The notes beneath the pieces are model-generated. The model had not been told where the DNA came from. It was given only the letters and a program-made list of their open reading frames with translations, and made no database searches. This document shows, in pieces, positions 8,776 to 16,987 of a DNA stretch of 64,000 nucleotides. Origin of the DNA: Acidobacteriota bacterium (GTDB lineage: Bacteria; Acidobacteriota; Terriglobia; Bryobacterales; Bryobacteraceae). The position numbers and the translations under genes are program-made. Position 1 is the stretch's first letter. Each line of letters begins with the position of its first letter. The stretch covers positions 84,845 through 148,844 of the forward strand of contig JAFKEE010000037.1 of NCBI GenBank assembly GCA_017307505.1. The letters run 5' to 3'.

Positions 8776-8896
8776 TTGCGCTTGATCATTTGAAGCGACA
8801 CAGAGGGGTTCCTGATTCCTTTCAGGAATAGCTTCAGGTCAAGCCGCAGTAAGCAGCGAGCCTTATAGGGAAGGCTCGCCTGGCCGGAGGAACATC
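8776..8896 (+). promoter_or_regulatory. tssM-tssB intergenic leader with stem-loops
   Basis: This is the only sizeable gap inside the T6SS operon (121 bp). It holds a perfect 9-bp stem with a 6-nt loop (GCGAGCCTT at 8856-8864, AAGGCTCGC at 8871-8879), ending seven bases before the GGAGG (8886-8890) of tssB. A second, weaker hairpin (CCTGA/TCAGG or ATTCC/GGAAT) lies at 8811-8829. There is no U-run, so it is not a standard terminator. An RNA-processing, stability or translation-control element that boosts or tunes the abundant sheath and tube genes is plausible but unproven. Confidence 0.6.
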
Positions 8897-9424
8897 ATGC
8901 CAAGAGAGAGTGTCCATGCGAAGTTGGAACGCGTGCGTCCGCCGCGTGTCCATGTGACATACAACGTTGAGGTCGGTGACGCTGTCGAGATTAAAGAAAT
9001 CCCCTTCGTGATGGGGGTACTCGGTGACTTCAGCGGCCAACCGGAAGAGCCGCTGCCGCGCATTCGCGAAAGGCGCTTTGTTGAGGTGACGCCCGACAAT
9101 TTTGACGGCGTTCTGGCCAGCATGAAACCCCGTGTGGCGTTCACGGTTGAGAACAAACTGAGCGACGATCCAAATGCCGGCAAGATCGGTGTCGATCTCC
9201 GGTTCTCCAGCATCGAGGATTTCGAGCCGGAGAAGGTCGCCCGCCAGGTGAACCCACTTCGAGAACTTCTCGAACTGCGCACCAAACTCAGCGATCTGCG
9301 CGGCACTCTGCAAGGCAACGAGAAGCTGGAGAAACTGCTCCAGGACGTTCTCGGCAATTCCGAGAAGATGCAGCAGATCAAGGATGAGATGGAGAGCGCG
9401 GAGGGAGGCGAATCCAATGGCTAA
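8897..9424 (+). CDS. tssB: T6SS contractile sheath small subunit TssB (VipA)
   Basis: TssB pairs with TssC to build the contractile sheath that drives the T6SS tube. The 175-residue product has the family signatures PPRVHVTYNVEVGDAVE near 15-31 and PFVMGVLGDFSGQPEE near 36-51, with a C-terminal coiled-coil-like tail rich in Glu and Lys. The start is fixed by GGAGG six bases upstream. The stop codon overlaps the tssC start by 8 bp, as expected for subunits made in equal amounts. Confidence 0.96.
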   Translation: MPRESVHAKLERVRPPRVHVTYNVEVGDAVEIKEIPFVMGVLGDFSGQPEEPLPRIRERRFVEVTPDNFDGVLASMKPRVAFTVENKLSDDPNAGKIGVDLRFSSIEDFEPEKVARQVNPLRELLELRTKLSDLRGTLQGNEKLEKLLQDVLGNSEKMQQIKDEMESAEGGESNG

Positions 9425-10916
9425 GACCAAACCGGCGGCAGCTTCCGCTGCGCAAGGTGTCACCGTGGAAAAGGTCAGGCAGCCGGGTTTGCTCGACCAA
9501 ATCGTAGATCAGGGCCGCATGGCCCGCGACCCCGCACAGCGCCAGTGGGGCAAGTCCCTGGTGAGCGAGTTCGTCAACCAGATCCTCCAGGGCGAGATGA
9601 CCGTTTCGCACGATCTGGAAGCGATGATCAACCAGCGCATCTCCCAGATCGACCACCTGCTGTCACTGCAGTTGAATGAGATTCTCCACCACGAGAAGTT
9701 TCAGCAGCTCGAATCGACATGGCGCGGTCTGCGCTATTTGCTCGATCAGTCGGAAACCGGAACCCAGCTGAAGATCAAGGTGCTCAACGTCGGCAAGAAG
9801 GAGTTGCTGCGTGACCTTCAGCGAGTGCCCGAGTTCGACCAGAGCCAGACGTTCAAGAAAGTCTACGAGCAGGAGTTCGGCGTGTTCGGCGGCGAACCGT
9901 TCGGCGGCCTCATCGGCGACTACTACTTTGGCCGCGGACCGGAAGATGTCGAACTGTTGGAACGAATGTCGCAGGTAGCCGCGGCGGCTCACGCGCCATT
10001 CATCTCGGCTGCTTCCCCGGAACTGCTGAACCTGGAAGATTTCACCCAGCTCGACAATCCGCGTGATCTCGCCAAGGTGTTCGACACCACGGATTACGCC
10101 CGCTGGAAGGGCTTCCGCATGAATGAGGACTCGCGCTACGTCTGCCTCACCATGCCCCGGGTGCTAATGCGCGTCCCGTATGGCCGCGAGACCAAGCCTG
10201 TGGATGAGTTCGCCTACGAGGAGAACGTCGACGGGCTGACGCATGACCGTTACCTCTGGGGCAACGCAGCCTATGCGCTGGGCTCCAAAATGACGCAGGC
10301 GTTCGCGCGCTACGGCTGGTGCGCGGCGATCCGCGGCGTGGAAGGCGGCGGTCTGGTGGAAGGCCTTCCGGTGCACACCTTCTCCACGGATGACGGCGAC
10401 ACCGTGATGAAGTGCCCCACCGAGACCATCATTACCGACCGGCGCGAGAAGGAACTGGCGGATCTGGGGTTTGCCCCGCTGGTCCACTGCAAAGGCACCG
10501 ACTACGCGGCCTTCTTCAGCGTCCAGACGTGCCAGAAGCCGAAGCTGTACGACAAGCCGGAAGCGAATGCCAATGCCCGGCTCTCCGCGCAGTTGCCGTA
10601 CCTGATGGCTGTCAGCCGGTTTGCGCATTATCTGAAATCGATGATGCGGGACAAGATCGGAAGCTTTACTTCGCGAGCCGAGTGCGAGATGTTCCTGGGC
10701 AACTGGATCGCGAACTATGTCACTTCGGACGACACTGCCTCGGCAGCGGTCAAGTCCAAGTATCCGCTCCGTGAGGCGCGGGTGGAAGTGGCGGAAGTGC
10801 CCGGCAAAGCGGGTGCGTATAAAGCGGTGGCGTTCCTGAGGCCGCACTTCCAGTTGGACGAACTGAGTGTTTCGCTCCGGCTGGTGGCTGATCTGCCTCA
10901 ATCGGCGCGCAAGTAG
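9417..10916 (+). CDS. tssC: T6SS contractile sheath large subunit TssC (VipB)
   Basis: TssC is the large sheath subunit, and its C-terminal region is recognised by ClpV for disassembly. The 499-residue product is full length. Recognised segments include an N-terminal helix region (residues 25-75), FGGLIGDYYFGRGPEDVELL near 160-180, PFISAASPELL, RVLMRVPYG near 245, DRYLWGNAAYALG near 275 and a conserved C-terminus ending in LRLVADLP. ATG 9417 is chosen because it has GGGAGG eight bases upstream and overlaps the end of tssB. An upstream in-frame start would add 11 unrelated residues. Confidence 0.96.
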   Translation: MAKTKPAAASAAQGVTVEKVRQPGLLDQIVDQGRMARDPAQRQWGKSLVSEFVNQILQGEMTVSHDLEAMINQRISQIDHLLSLQLNEILHHEKFQQLESTWRGLRYLLDQSETGTQLKIKVLNVGKKELLRDLQRVPEFDQSQTFKKVYEQEFGVFGGEPFGGLIGDYYFGRGPEDVELLERMSQVAAAAHAPFISAASPELLNLEDFTQLDNPRDLAKVFDTTDYARWKGFRMNEDSRYVCLTMPRVLMRVPYGRETKPVDEFAYEENVDGLTHDRYLWGNAAYALGSKMTQAFARYGWCAAIRGVEGGGLVEGLPVHTFSTDDGDTVMKCPTETIITDRREKELADLGFAPLVHCKGTDYAAFFSVQTCQKPKLYDKPEANANARLSAQLPYLMAVSRFAHYLKSMMRDKIGSFTSRAECEMFLGNWIANYVTSDDTASAAVKSKYPLREARVEVAEVPGKAGAYKAVAFLRPHFQLDELSVSLRLVADLPQSARK

Positions 10917-10961
10917 CCAGCGCGCCGGGCACAACGGGGATTCAAACAGGAGGAATGAACT

Positions 10962-11438
10962 ATGTCTGCGGTTTGGCATCTCAAGATTCCAAATATCGAT
11001 GGCGAAAGCGAGATCCAGGGCTATACCAACCAGATCCAGGTTCTGAGCTTCAGCTGGGGCGGCAGCAACACAGCCGGGGTCTACGGTTCAGGCAGCAGCC
11101 ACGGCGGCAGCCAGATTCAGGAGTTTCAGTTCACTAAGAAAGTGGACTCGGGCAGCCCGAAGCTCTTCGCGCACTGCGCCAGCGGTAAGCACATCAAGGA
11201 CGCGACGCTGACCGGCACCCGGTCTGGTACAACCGGCGGCCGCGAGGAGTACATCAAGTACGTTTTCTCTGACCTGATCATCTCCTCCATCAACTGGTCG
11301 GCCGGCTCCGACCAGCCCTCGGAGAGCATCAGTTTCAACTTCGGCAAGGTCGACTTCCAATACTTCCAGATCGAAGGTGGGAAGAAGACCGATCAGGTTC
11401 TGGGTGGCTGGGATATCCAGCAGAACGTGGCGCAATAG
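10962..11438 (+). CDS. hcp: T6SS tube protein Hcp, copy 1
   Basis: Hcp hexamers stack into the inner tube that is fired out of the cell and can carry effectors in its lumen. The 158-residue product matches the family: LKIPNIDGESEIQGYTNQIQ at 7-26, SFSWGG, then FTKKVDSGSPKLFAHCASGK near 56-75, and a C-terminal FGKVDFQYF segment. A strong AGGAGG lies eight bases upstream. The loop after SFSWGG is rich in Gly and Ser (residues 33-50) and lies where Hcp proteins vary. It is followed by a second, different hcp 12 bp downstream. Confidence 0.94.
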   Translation: MSAVWHLKIPNIDGESEIQGYTNQIQVLSFSWGGSNTAGVYGSGSSHGGSQIQEFQFTKKVDSGSPKLFAHCASGKHIKDATLTGTRSGTTGGREEYIKYVFSDLIISSINWSAGSDQPSESISFNFGKVDFQYFQIEGGKKTDQVLGGWDIQQNVAQ

Positions 11439-11450
11439 GGGACATGAGTC

Positions 11451-11960
11451 ATGGCTGATACTCCTCATCTACTTCAAGTCGAAGGCATCAAGGGCGAGTG
11501 CAAGGAATCGAAGTACCTCGCCTGGATCAACATCGAATCGTTCTCCTGGGGCATTTCGAACGAAGTGACCACGAAAGGCACCGCGCGCAGCGCCGGCGTA
11601 CCGGACTTCGCCTCTTTCACCGTCACCAAACCAACCGATAAGGCCAGTCCCAAGCTGTTCCTCGCCTGTTCCAGCGGTCAGCACTTCAAGTCGGCGAAAG
11701 TCGTCTTCCGCCGCATGGGCAAGGCGGTGACGGCTGGCCAGCCCTCCGCCCTCGAGGAGTTCTTCGAGTGGACGTTCGGCGACGTCATGGTCAGCAGCTA
11801 CCAGAACGGTGGTTCCGACCAGGCTTCGGCCAGCGAGAGCGTCTCGTTCAGCACGGCTTCGGTCTCATTGAACTACTTCGTCATGAAGAACGGCCAGCGT
11901 ACCGGTGGAGTTATGGCGGGCTACGACATCCGCAAGATCACTGAGAGCATCGGCACTTAG
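11451..11960 (+). CDS. hcp: T6SS tube protein Hcp, copy 2
   Basis: A second Hcp-family protein of 169 residues. It keeps the pattern LQVEGIKGECKE...INIESFSWGIS, then FTVTKPTDKASPKLFLACSSGQ near 57-78, and a terminal VSLNYFVMKNGQRTGG segment. It is clearly diverged from copy 1 (an estimated 30-35% identity by eye), with a different mid-loop, so this is not a recent duplication. Mixed tubes or separate use for different cargo are possible. It is directly downstream of copy 1 and co-transcribed with it. Confidence 0.93.
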   Translation: MADTPHLLQVEGIKGECKESKYLAWINIESFSWGISNEVTTKGTARSAGVPDFASFTVTKPTDKASPKLFLACSSGQHFKSAKVVFRRMGKAVTAGQPSALEEFFEWTFGDVMVSSYQNGGSDQASASESVSFSTASVSLNYFVMKNGQRTGGVMAGYDIRKITESIGT

Positions 11961-11991
11961 CGATTTCGCGCCATAATGCGACAAGCTCGCC

Positions 11992-12717
11992 ATGAACCCC
12001 CACCAACTGTTCAATCAAGGCAGGCTGACCGAGGCGATCAACGCCCTGGTCGGCCTGCTTCGGGAAAACCCAGGCAACGCGCAGCAGCGGACCTTCCTTT
12101 TTGAGTTGCTGTGCTTTGCAGGAGAGTACGACCGGGCGGATAAACACCTCGATCTCCTCGCCGGCGGAACGCACGATCGTCAGATGGGCGCCATGTTGAT
12201 GCGCGCGGCCGTCCAGACCGCGCGGACGCGCGATGAAATGTTCGCCAATGGAGAGGTTGCCCCCGCGCCCGAGGGGCCGCCTGTTGCCGGAACGCTGAAC
12301 GGCAAGCCGTTCCATTCGATCTCGGATGCTGATCCGCGCGTAGGTCCCCGACTCGAGGTCTTCGCGGCCGGCAACTATTTGATGCTACCCATGGCGCATC
12401 TGGCTGAACTCGACATGGAGCCTCCTAAGAGGCTCAGAGACCTGCTTTGGGCTCCGGCGCATCTGCGCTGTGGCGCCAGCTTCGGCGGCGGCCAGGATCT
12501 CGGTGACGTCATGCTTCCTGCTCTCTCACCGCTCTCCAGCCGTCACTCGGATGATCTCGTTCGTCTGGGCCGCGCCTCCTCCTGGGAGTCGGACGGTTCG
12601 ACGGAGATGCTGTTCGGCCAGAAACTGCTGCTCGTGGATGGCGAGGAATTCCCGTTCCTGGAGATCCGTTCGCTGAAGATCGCCGCGCCTTCCGGAGAAG
12701 CAGATGCCGTTACGTGA
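11992..12717 (+). CDS. tagJ: T6SS accessory protein TagJ (ImpE family)
   Basis: TagJ/ImpE proteins bind the sheath protein TssB and help ClpV act on the sheath in some T6SS lineages. The 241-residue product shows the typical N-terminal TPR-like part (LFNQGRLTEAINALVGLLRENPGNAQQRTFLFELLCFAGEYDRADKHLD, described here by its start at residues 5-54). The ImpE domain follows, with YLMLPMAHLAELDMEPPKR near 127-145 and LWAPAHL near 151. Its 3' end overlaps the tssA start by 14 bp, indicating translational coupling. Confidence 0.92.
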   Translation: MNPHQLFNQGRLTEAINALVGLLRENPGNAQQRTFLFELLCFAGEYDRADKHLDLLAGGTHDRQMGAMLMRAAVQTARTRDEMFANGEVAPAPEGPPVAGTLNGKPFHSISDADPRVGPRLEVFAAGNYLMLPMAHLAELDMEPPKRLRDLLWAPAHLRCGASFGGGQDLGDVMLPALSPLSSRHSDDLVRLGRASSWESDGSTEMLFGQKLLLVDGEEFPFLEIRSLKIAAPSGEADAVT

Positions 12718-14644
12718 GGACATCCTCAGTCCTATTCCCGGCGACAACCCGAGTGGTCAGGACATCCGCTACACGCCACTCTTTGAGCAGATCAAGGAGG
12801 CCCGGCGTGAAGAAGAGGCCCTGGCCCAGGGCGTCTGGCAGCGCGTGCTCAAAACAGCCGATTGGCCGCTGGTCATTCGCCTGATCTCTGATGCGCTGGC
12901 GAAAAAATCAAAGGATCTGCAGCTCGCCGTATGGCTCGTGGAAGCCCTGGTGCGCCGTGACGGCTTCACTGGACTGCAGGAGGGCGTGAATCTCTGTAAC
13001 TCCCTGCTGACTGAATTCTGGGATTCGCTTTACCCGGAATTGGAAGACGGCGATTCGGAATTGCGTTCCGTGCCCCTCGCCTGGCTCGCCTCCAAGCTAG
13101 ACACCCCGTTGCGCCAGGTTCCGCTCACGCCGCACGGGATCAGCACTCTCCAGTTCGCGGAATCCCTGCAGATTCCCACTGAGGAAGAGGCGGGGGAGAG
13201 CTCCGGCAAGGCGGATACCCGGCGCGAGGCAATTAACGAGGGCAGAACCACACCGGAGGAAGTGGATGAGGCGCTTCGCGCCACACAAAGTGTCTTCTTC
13301 GAACAGAACACCGCGGTGCTCGAAGCAGCCCGCGAAGCAGTCGAGCAGTTGAATCAGCTCGCAGACGAACGCTTCGGCGAATACTCGCCCAGTTTTGGCG
13401 GCCTGAAAGACTGCCTCGACCAGCTCATCAACTCGACCCGTATTCTTTCGCAGCGCAGGGCCACTCCTGCAGAATCATCGGCCGCGCCTCAGCCCCAGCG
13501 TGTCGAGCGGCAGGCTCAGGTCTGGGTGGAGGACGACAAGCCTCTTTGGTCTCAAGCCGCCGCGGACGACGATACGCCGCTCTGGCAGACCAGCGACTCA
13601 GGAACCTCCGGGGATTCGCTGCCATCCGCTTCGCAGGAAGAAGCTCCGCTCTGGCAATCTTCGGTCGCGACGCTGCCCGAGCCCGCCAGTCTCTTTGACG
13701 AAACACCACAGGTGCAACCCTGGAGCCACGACAACGGCAACTCCCTCGGGCTACAGAGCCGTGAGCCTTCCGGTGCCGTCGATTGTGCCGCGCGCCTCAA
13801 CTCCATCGCCCAGTGGCTGCGCAAGGCCAATCCACGCAATCCGGCGGCCCATCTTCTCCTGCGCGGCTTCCGCTGGGGTGAACTTCGTGCCCTTGGACCG
13901 GTACTGGATCCAGAGTGGCTGGAAGCGCCGCCCACCGACGTCCGGCAGCAGATGCGCCGGCTCGCCCAGGAAGAGGATTGGGCGCAACTTCTGGAGGCCG
14001 GCGAGGCCGCGATGGCCCAGCCTTACGGCCGGGCATGGCTCGACTTGCAGCGCTACTCGCTGATGGCCTGTGACGAACTGGGTGAAGAGTATGGGTTGGT
14101 CAGCCACTCCATCGCCGGGGCTCTCCGATCGTTGTTGGAAGAGTACCCTGACCTTCTGGAATCGACGCTCACCGATGACACCCCCACGGCCAACGCCGCG
14201 ACGCGCCAGATGCTGGGGGCCAAGGGCTGCCTTCCCGATTCCAAGGGGTGCCTCCGTCCCGCCCCAGTGGTGCCGGAGCGCAATGACGACACAATGATCG
14301 AAGATGCCATCCGAAGGGGCCGCGTCGAGGTGGCACTCGAAATGGTGTCGCGCCGAATGGCCCTGGAAACCAGCGGCCGCGGCCGGTTCCAGAGGAAGAT
14401 ACAACTGGCCAGAATCCTGGTGGCGTCCGGACGCCACGCGGTCTCGCTGCCGCTCCTGCGCGAGCTGTCGGCGGAAATCGGCCAGCGGGGATTGTTCGAT
14501 TGGGAGATGCCGGCGATCGTTGTCGAACCGCTGGTGCTGCTGCATCGCTGCCTCGAGCACGAACCGGAGGCTGCTGACGAGCGAAAGTCCATCTACACTC
14601 TCATCTGCCGGCTGGATCCTGTCAAAGCGTTTGAGTTGTCCTGA
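12704..14644 (+). CDS. tssA: T6SS baseplate/cap protein TssA with repeated PLWQ motif linker
   Basis: TssA primes baseplate assembly or caps the growing sheath-tube. The 646-residue product has an ImpA N-terminal domain (residues 5-135, including SPIPGDNPSGQDIRY at 9-23), a helical region to about 250, a low-complexity linker, and a C-terminal helical domain (about 345-646). The linker holds three copies of an acidic-hydrophobic motif, [DE]-x-PLW, at 280-282, 292-294 and 315-317, each followed by S/Q. That looks like a repeated docking site. GGAG nine bases upstream supports ATG 12704. It overlaps tagJ by 14 bp. Confidence 0.92.
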   Translation: MPLREDILSPIPGDNPSGQDIRYTPLFEQIKEARREEEALAQGVWQRVLKTADWPLVIRLISDALAKKSKDLQLAVWLVEALVRRDGFTGLQEGVNLCNSLLTEFWDSLYPELEDGDSELRSVPLAWLASKLDTPLRQVPLTPHGISTLQFAESLQIPTEEEAGESSGKADTRREAINEGRTTPEEVDEALRATQSVFFEQNTAVLEAAREAVEQLNQLADERFGEYSPSFGGLKDCLDQLINSTRILSQRRATPAESSAAPQPQRVERQAQVWVEDDKPLWSQAAADDDTPLWQTSDSGTSGDSLPSASQEEAPLWQSSVATLPEPASLFDETPQVQPWSHDNGNSLGLQSREPSGAVDCAARLNSIAQWLRKANPRNPAAHLLLRGFRWGELRALGPVLDPEWLEAPPTDVRQQMRRLAQEEDWAQLLEAGEAAMAQPYGRAWLDLQRYSLMACDELGEEYGLVSHSIAGALRSLLEEYPDLLESTLTDDTPTANAATRQMLGAKGCLPDSKGCLRPAPVVPERNDDTMIEDAIRRGRVEVALEMVSRRMALETSGRGRFQRKIQLARILVASGRHAVSLPLLRELSAEIGQRGLFDWEMPAIVVEPLVLLHRCLEHEPEAADERKSIYTLICRLDPVKAFELS

Positions 14645-14661
14645 GGCGGAGCGTGGGGATC

Positions 14662-15159
14662 ATGACGGAACGGCGGAGCCGGCAGGAAATACTTCCATCT
14701 TTACTCGACCGTCTCACCGACGAGGAGCCGCGTAACCGGTCGGAAGGCGAGGTTTCCCGCGGTCAGGCCATGCGGGACCTGAAGGCCAGCCTGCGCCGCG
14801 ACATCGAGTGGCTGCTCAATACCCGCCGCCGCATCACGGAGATTCCTGCCGGTTCCGTCCAACTGCCGGAATCGCTCTTCAATTACGGCTTGCCAGACCT
14901 CACCGGCTACGCGCTCAACACGGAGCGGGACCAGTCCGAACTGGTGGGTCTCATTGAGCAGGTCATCGCCACCTTCGAACCCCGTCTCCGGACGGTCATC
15001 GTCACCATGCAGCCCATTACCGCCGCGGCCCGCATCATTCGATTCCAGATCGAAGGCATCTTGCGGGTAGACCCTGGCCCCGAGCGCATCCAATTCGATA
15101 CCCTACTGGAACTGGCCAGCGGAACCTACAAAGTGGAGGGGGGCCCCGGTGCGCAGTGA
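14662..15159 (+). CDS. tssE: T6SS baseplate protein TssE (gp25-like)
   Basis: TssE is the baseplate wedge protein related to phage T4 gp25 and initiates sheath polymerisation. The 165-residue product has the family pattern: SLLDRLTDEEP near 13-23, LRRDIEWLLNTRRR near 45-58, and the gp25 core with YALNTERDQSELVGLIEQVI near 88-107 and EPRLRTVIVTM near 110. The in-frame GTG at 14653 would add three residues. ATG 14662 is preferred for the family start, although GGCGGAG at 14645-14651 could serve either. It overlaps tssF by 11 bp. Confidence 0.93.
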   Translation: MTERRSRQEILPSLLDRLTDEEPRNRSEGEVSRGQAMRDLKASLRRDIEWLLNTRRRITEIPAGSVQLPESLFNYGLPDLTGYALNTERDQSELVGLIEQVIATFEPRLRTVIVTMQPITAAARIIRFQIEGILRVDPGPERIQFDTLLELASGTYKVEGGPGAQ

Positions 15160-16987
15160 TCTGCTGAACTACTACGAACGCGAACTCGCCTACGTGCGGC
15201 AACTTGGGGCTGAGTTTTCCGTAAAGTACCCGAAGGTTGCCTCGCGCCTGATGCTCGAGCCGAACCGCTGCGAGGACCCGCACGTCGAGCGCCTCATCGA
15301 GGCCTTTTCGTTTCTCGCCGCTCGTCTCCACCTGAAGCTCGACGATGAGTTCCCGGAACTTACCCAAGCGCTGCTCGGCATCCTGTTCCCGCACTACATC
15401 AGGCCGCTTCCCTCCATGACGGTGGCGGAGTTCTCACTCGATGCAGAACGCTCGGGGTTGACTACCCGTACCGTCCTGCCCCGTGGTTCTGCGTTATTCT
15501 CCCGCTCGACGGGAGGAGTCCGGCTCCAGTTCCGCACCGGGTTCGATCTCGAACTCTGGCCCATCCGTTTGTCCGCCGCCCAGTGGGTCACTCCAGAGCG
15601 CCTGGCGCAGCCCATCCGGAGCGCTGACGCACCCGGTGCCCTACGCGTGGAACTGAATTGCGGCCACGGTGCCTCCTTCTCCACCCTGCCCATCGATTCA
15701 CTTCGCGTCTTCCTCAACGCCGAGGCGAGCATTGTCTACCCGCTGTATGAAATGCTGGCAGGCCGCTGCCTCCGCATCGTCGCCAGAGACCTGACTCCCA
15801 AATCCCACAAGCCGCCGGTCATTCTGCCGGCCTCGTGCCTCCAGCCTTGCGGCTTCTCGCAGGAGGAATCGCTGGTCCCCTATCCGCGCCGCTCGTTTGA
15901 CGGGTACCGCTTGCTGCAGGAGTACTTCGCGTTCCCGGAGAAATTCCTGTTCCTGGAACTCAAAGGACTGCAGGCCCTGCGCGAGGCTGGTTTCGGCGAA
16001 AACATCGAACTTGTCTTCCTTTGCGGAGATTGTGAGCGGCCCGACTGGCTGCCAATCCTGCAACTCGGCGTGAGCGAGCGGACCATTCGGCTGGGCTGCT
16101 GCACCCTGGTCAATCTCTTCCCGCACACCGCCGATCCCGTCACCCTGGACGGCACGCGCTTCGAGTACCCGGTAGTCCCCGATGCACGACGCCCGGATTC
16201 CTACGAGGTGTTTTCCATCGAGTCTGTCGTCGGCACCAACCCCGTAACCAGCGAGGTATTCACCTTCGACCCGTTCTACTCCGTCCGGCACAATCCCTCC
16301 AGCAGGCAGGGAGAACTCTTCTGGCATGCTACCCGCCGCGACTCCAGCGTGCGGATGGACGACAATACTGACCTTTGGTTGTCCACCGTCGATCTCGCCG
16401 GCCAGCCGGGGCGACCCGAAATCGATACCCTTACGGTCCGCTGTCTCTGCACCAATCGCGAACTGCCCTCCCGCATGCCGTTCGGCGACGAGAATGGCGA
16501 CTTCGAGATCGACGTCGCGTCTACGGTAACCCGTGTGACTGCCCTCCGCAAACCAACGCCGACAATCCGCCCTTCGCTCGGCGGTGCCGTCCTCTGGCGG
16601 CTGCTCTCCCAGCTCTCGCTCAACTATCTTTCGCTGATCGAGGAAGGACGGGACGCGCTTCAGGAGATCCTCCGGCTCTATACGCCACCTACCGGATTTG
16701 GCGAGCGCCAGGTCGAAGGAATTGCTACACTCACAAGCCGTCGCCACTTTGCGCGGGTGATGGGGGACTATGGTATCTCTTTCGTCCGGGGCATGAAGGT
16801 CCAGATCGAACTCGACGAAGAGTGCTTCGTCGGGGCGAGCGCCTATCTTTTTTCGAGTGTGCTCGATCGTTTCCTCGGACTTTATGTCAACATGAATGGG
16901 TTCAGCCAGCTCGAAGTGTGGAGCCGGCAGCGTAAGGAGATCCTGAAGCAATGGCCCGCAAGGTCAGGCTACGGAATCCTGCTCTAA
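15149..16987 (+). CDS. tssF: T6SS baseplate protein TssF
   Basis: TssF is the large baseplate wedge subunit that works with TssG, TssE and TssK. The 612-residue product is full length and starts at GTG 15149 with GGAGG at 15134-15138. The diagnostic N-terminus reads LLNYYERELAYVRQLGAEF near 5-23, then EDPHVERLIEAFSFLAARLH near 44-63, and FPHYIRPLPSM near 86-96. The C-terminus contains the usual RFLGLYVNMNGFSQLEVW segment. It overlaps the start of tssG by 37 bp. Confidence 0.95.
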   Translation: MRSDLLNYYERELAYVRQLGAEFSVKYPKVASRLMLEPNRCEDPHVERLIEAFSFLAARLHLKLDDEFPELTQALLGILFPHYIRPLPSMTVAEFSLDAERSGLTTRTVLPRGSALFSRSTGGVRLQFRTGFDLELWPIRLSAAQWVTPERLAQPIRSADAPGALRVELNCGHGASFSTLPIDSLRVFLNAEASIVYPLYEMLAGRCLRIVARDLTPKSHKPPVILPASCLQPCGFSQEESLVPYPRRSFDGYRLLQEYFAFPEKFLFLELKGLQALREAGFGENIELVFLCGDCERPDWLPILQLGVSERTIRLGCCTLVNLFPHTADPVTLDGTRFEYPVVPDARRPDSYEVFSIESVVGTNPVTSEVFTFDPFYSVRHNPSSRQGELFWHATRRDSSVRMDDNTDLWLSTVDLAGQPGRPEIDTLTVRCLCTNRELPSRMPFGDENGDFEIDVASTVTRVTALRKPTPTIRPSLGGAVLWRLLSQLSLNYLSLIEEGRDALQEILRLYTPPTGFGERQVEGIATLTSRRHFARVMGDYGISFVRGMKVQIELDEECFVGASAYLFSSVLDRFLGLYVNMNGFSQLEVWSRQRKEILKQWPARSGYGILL

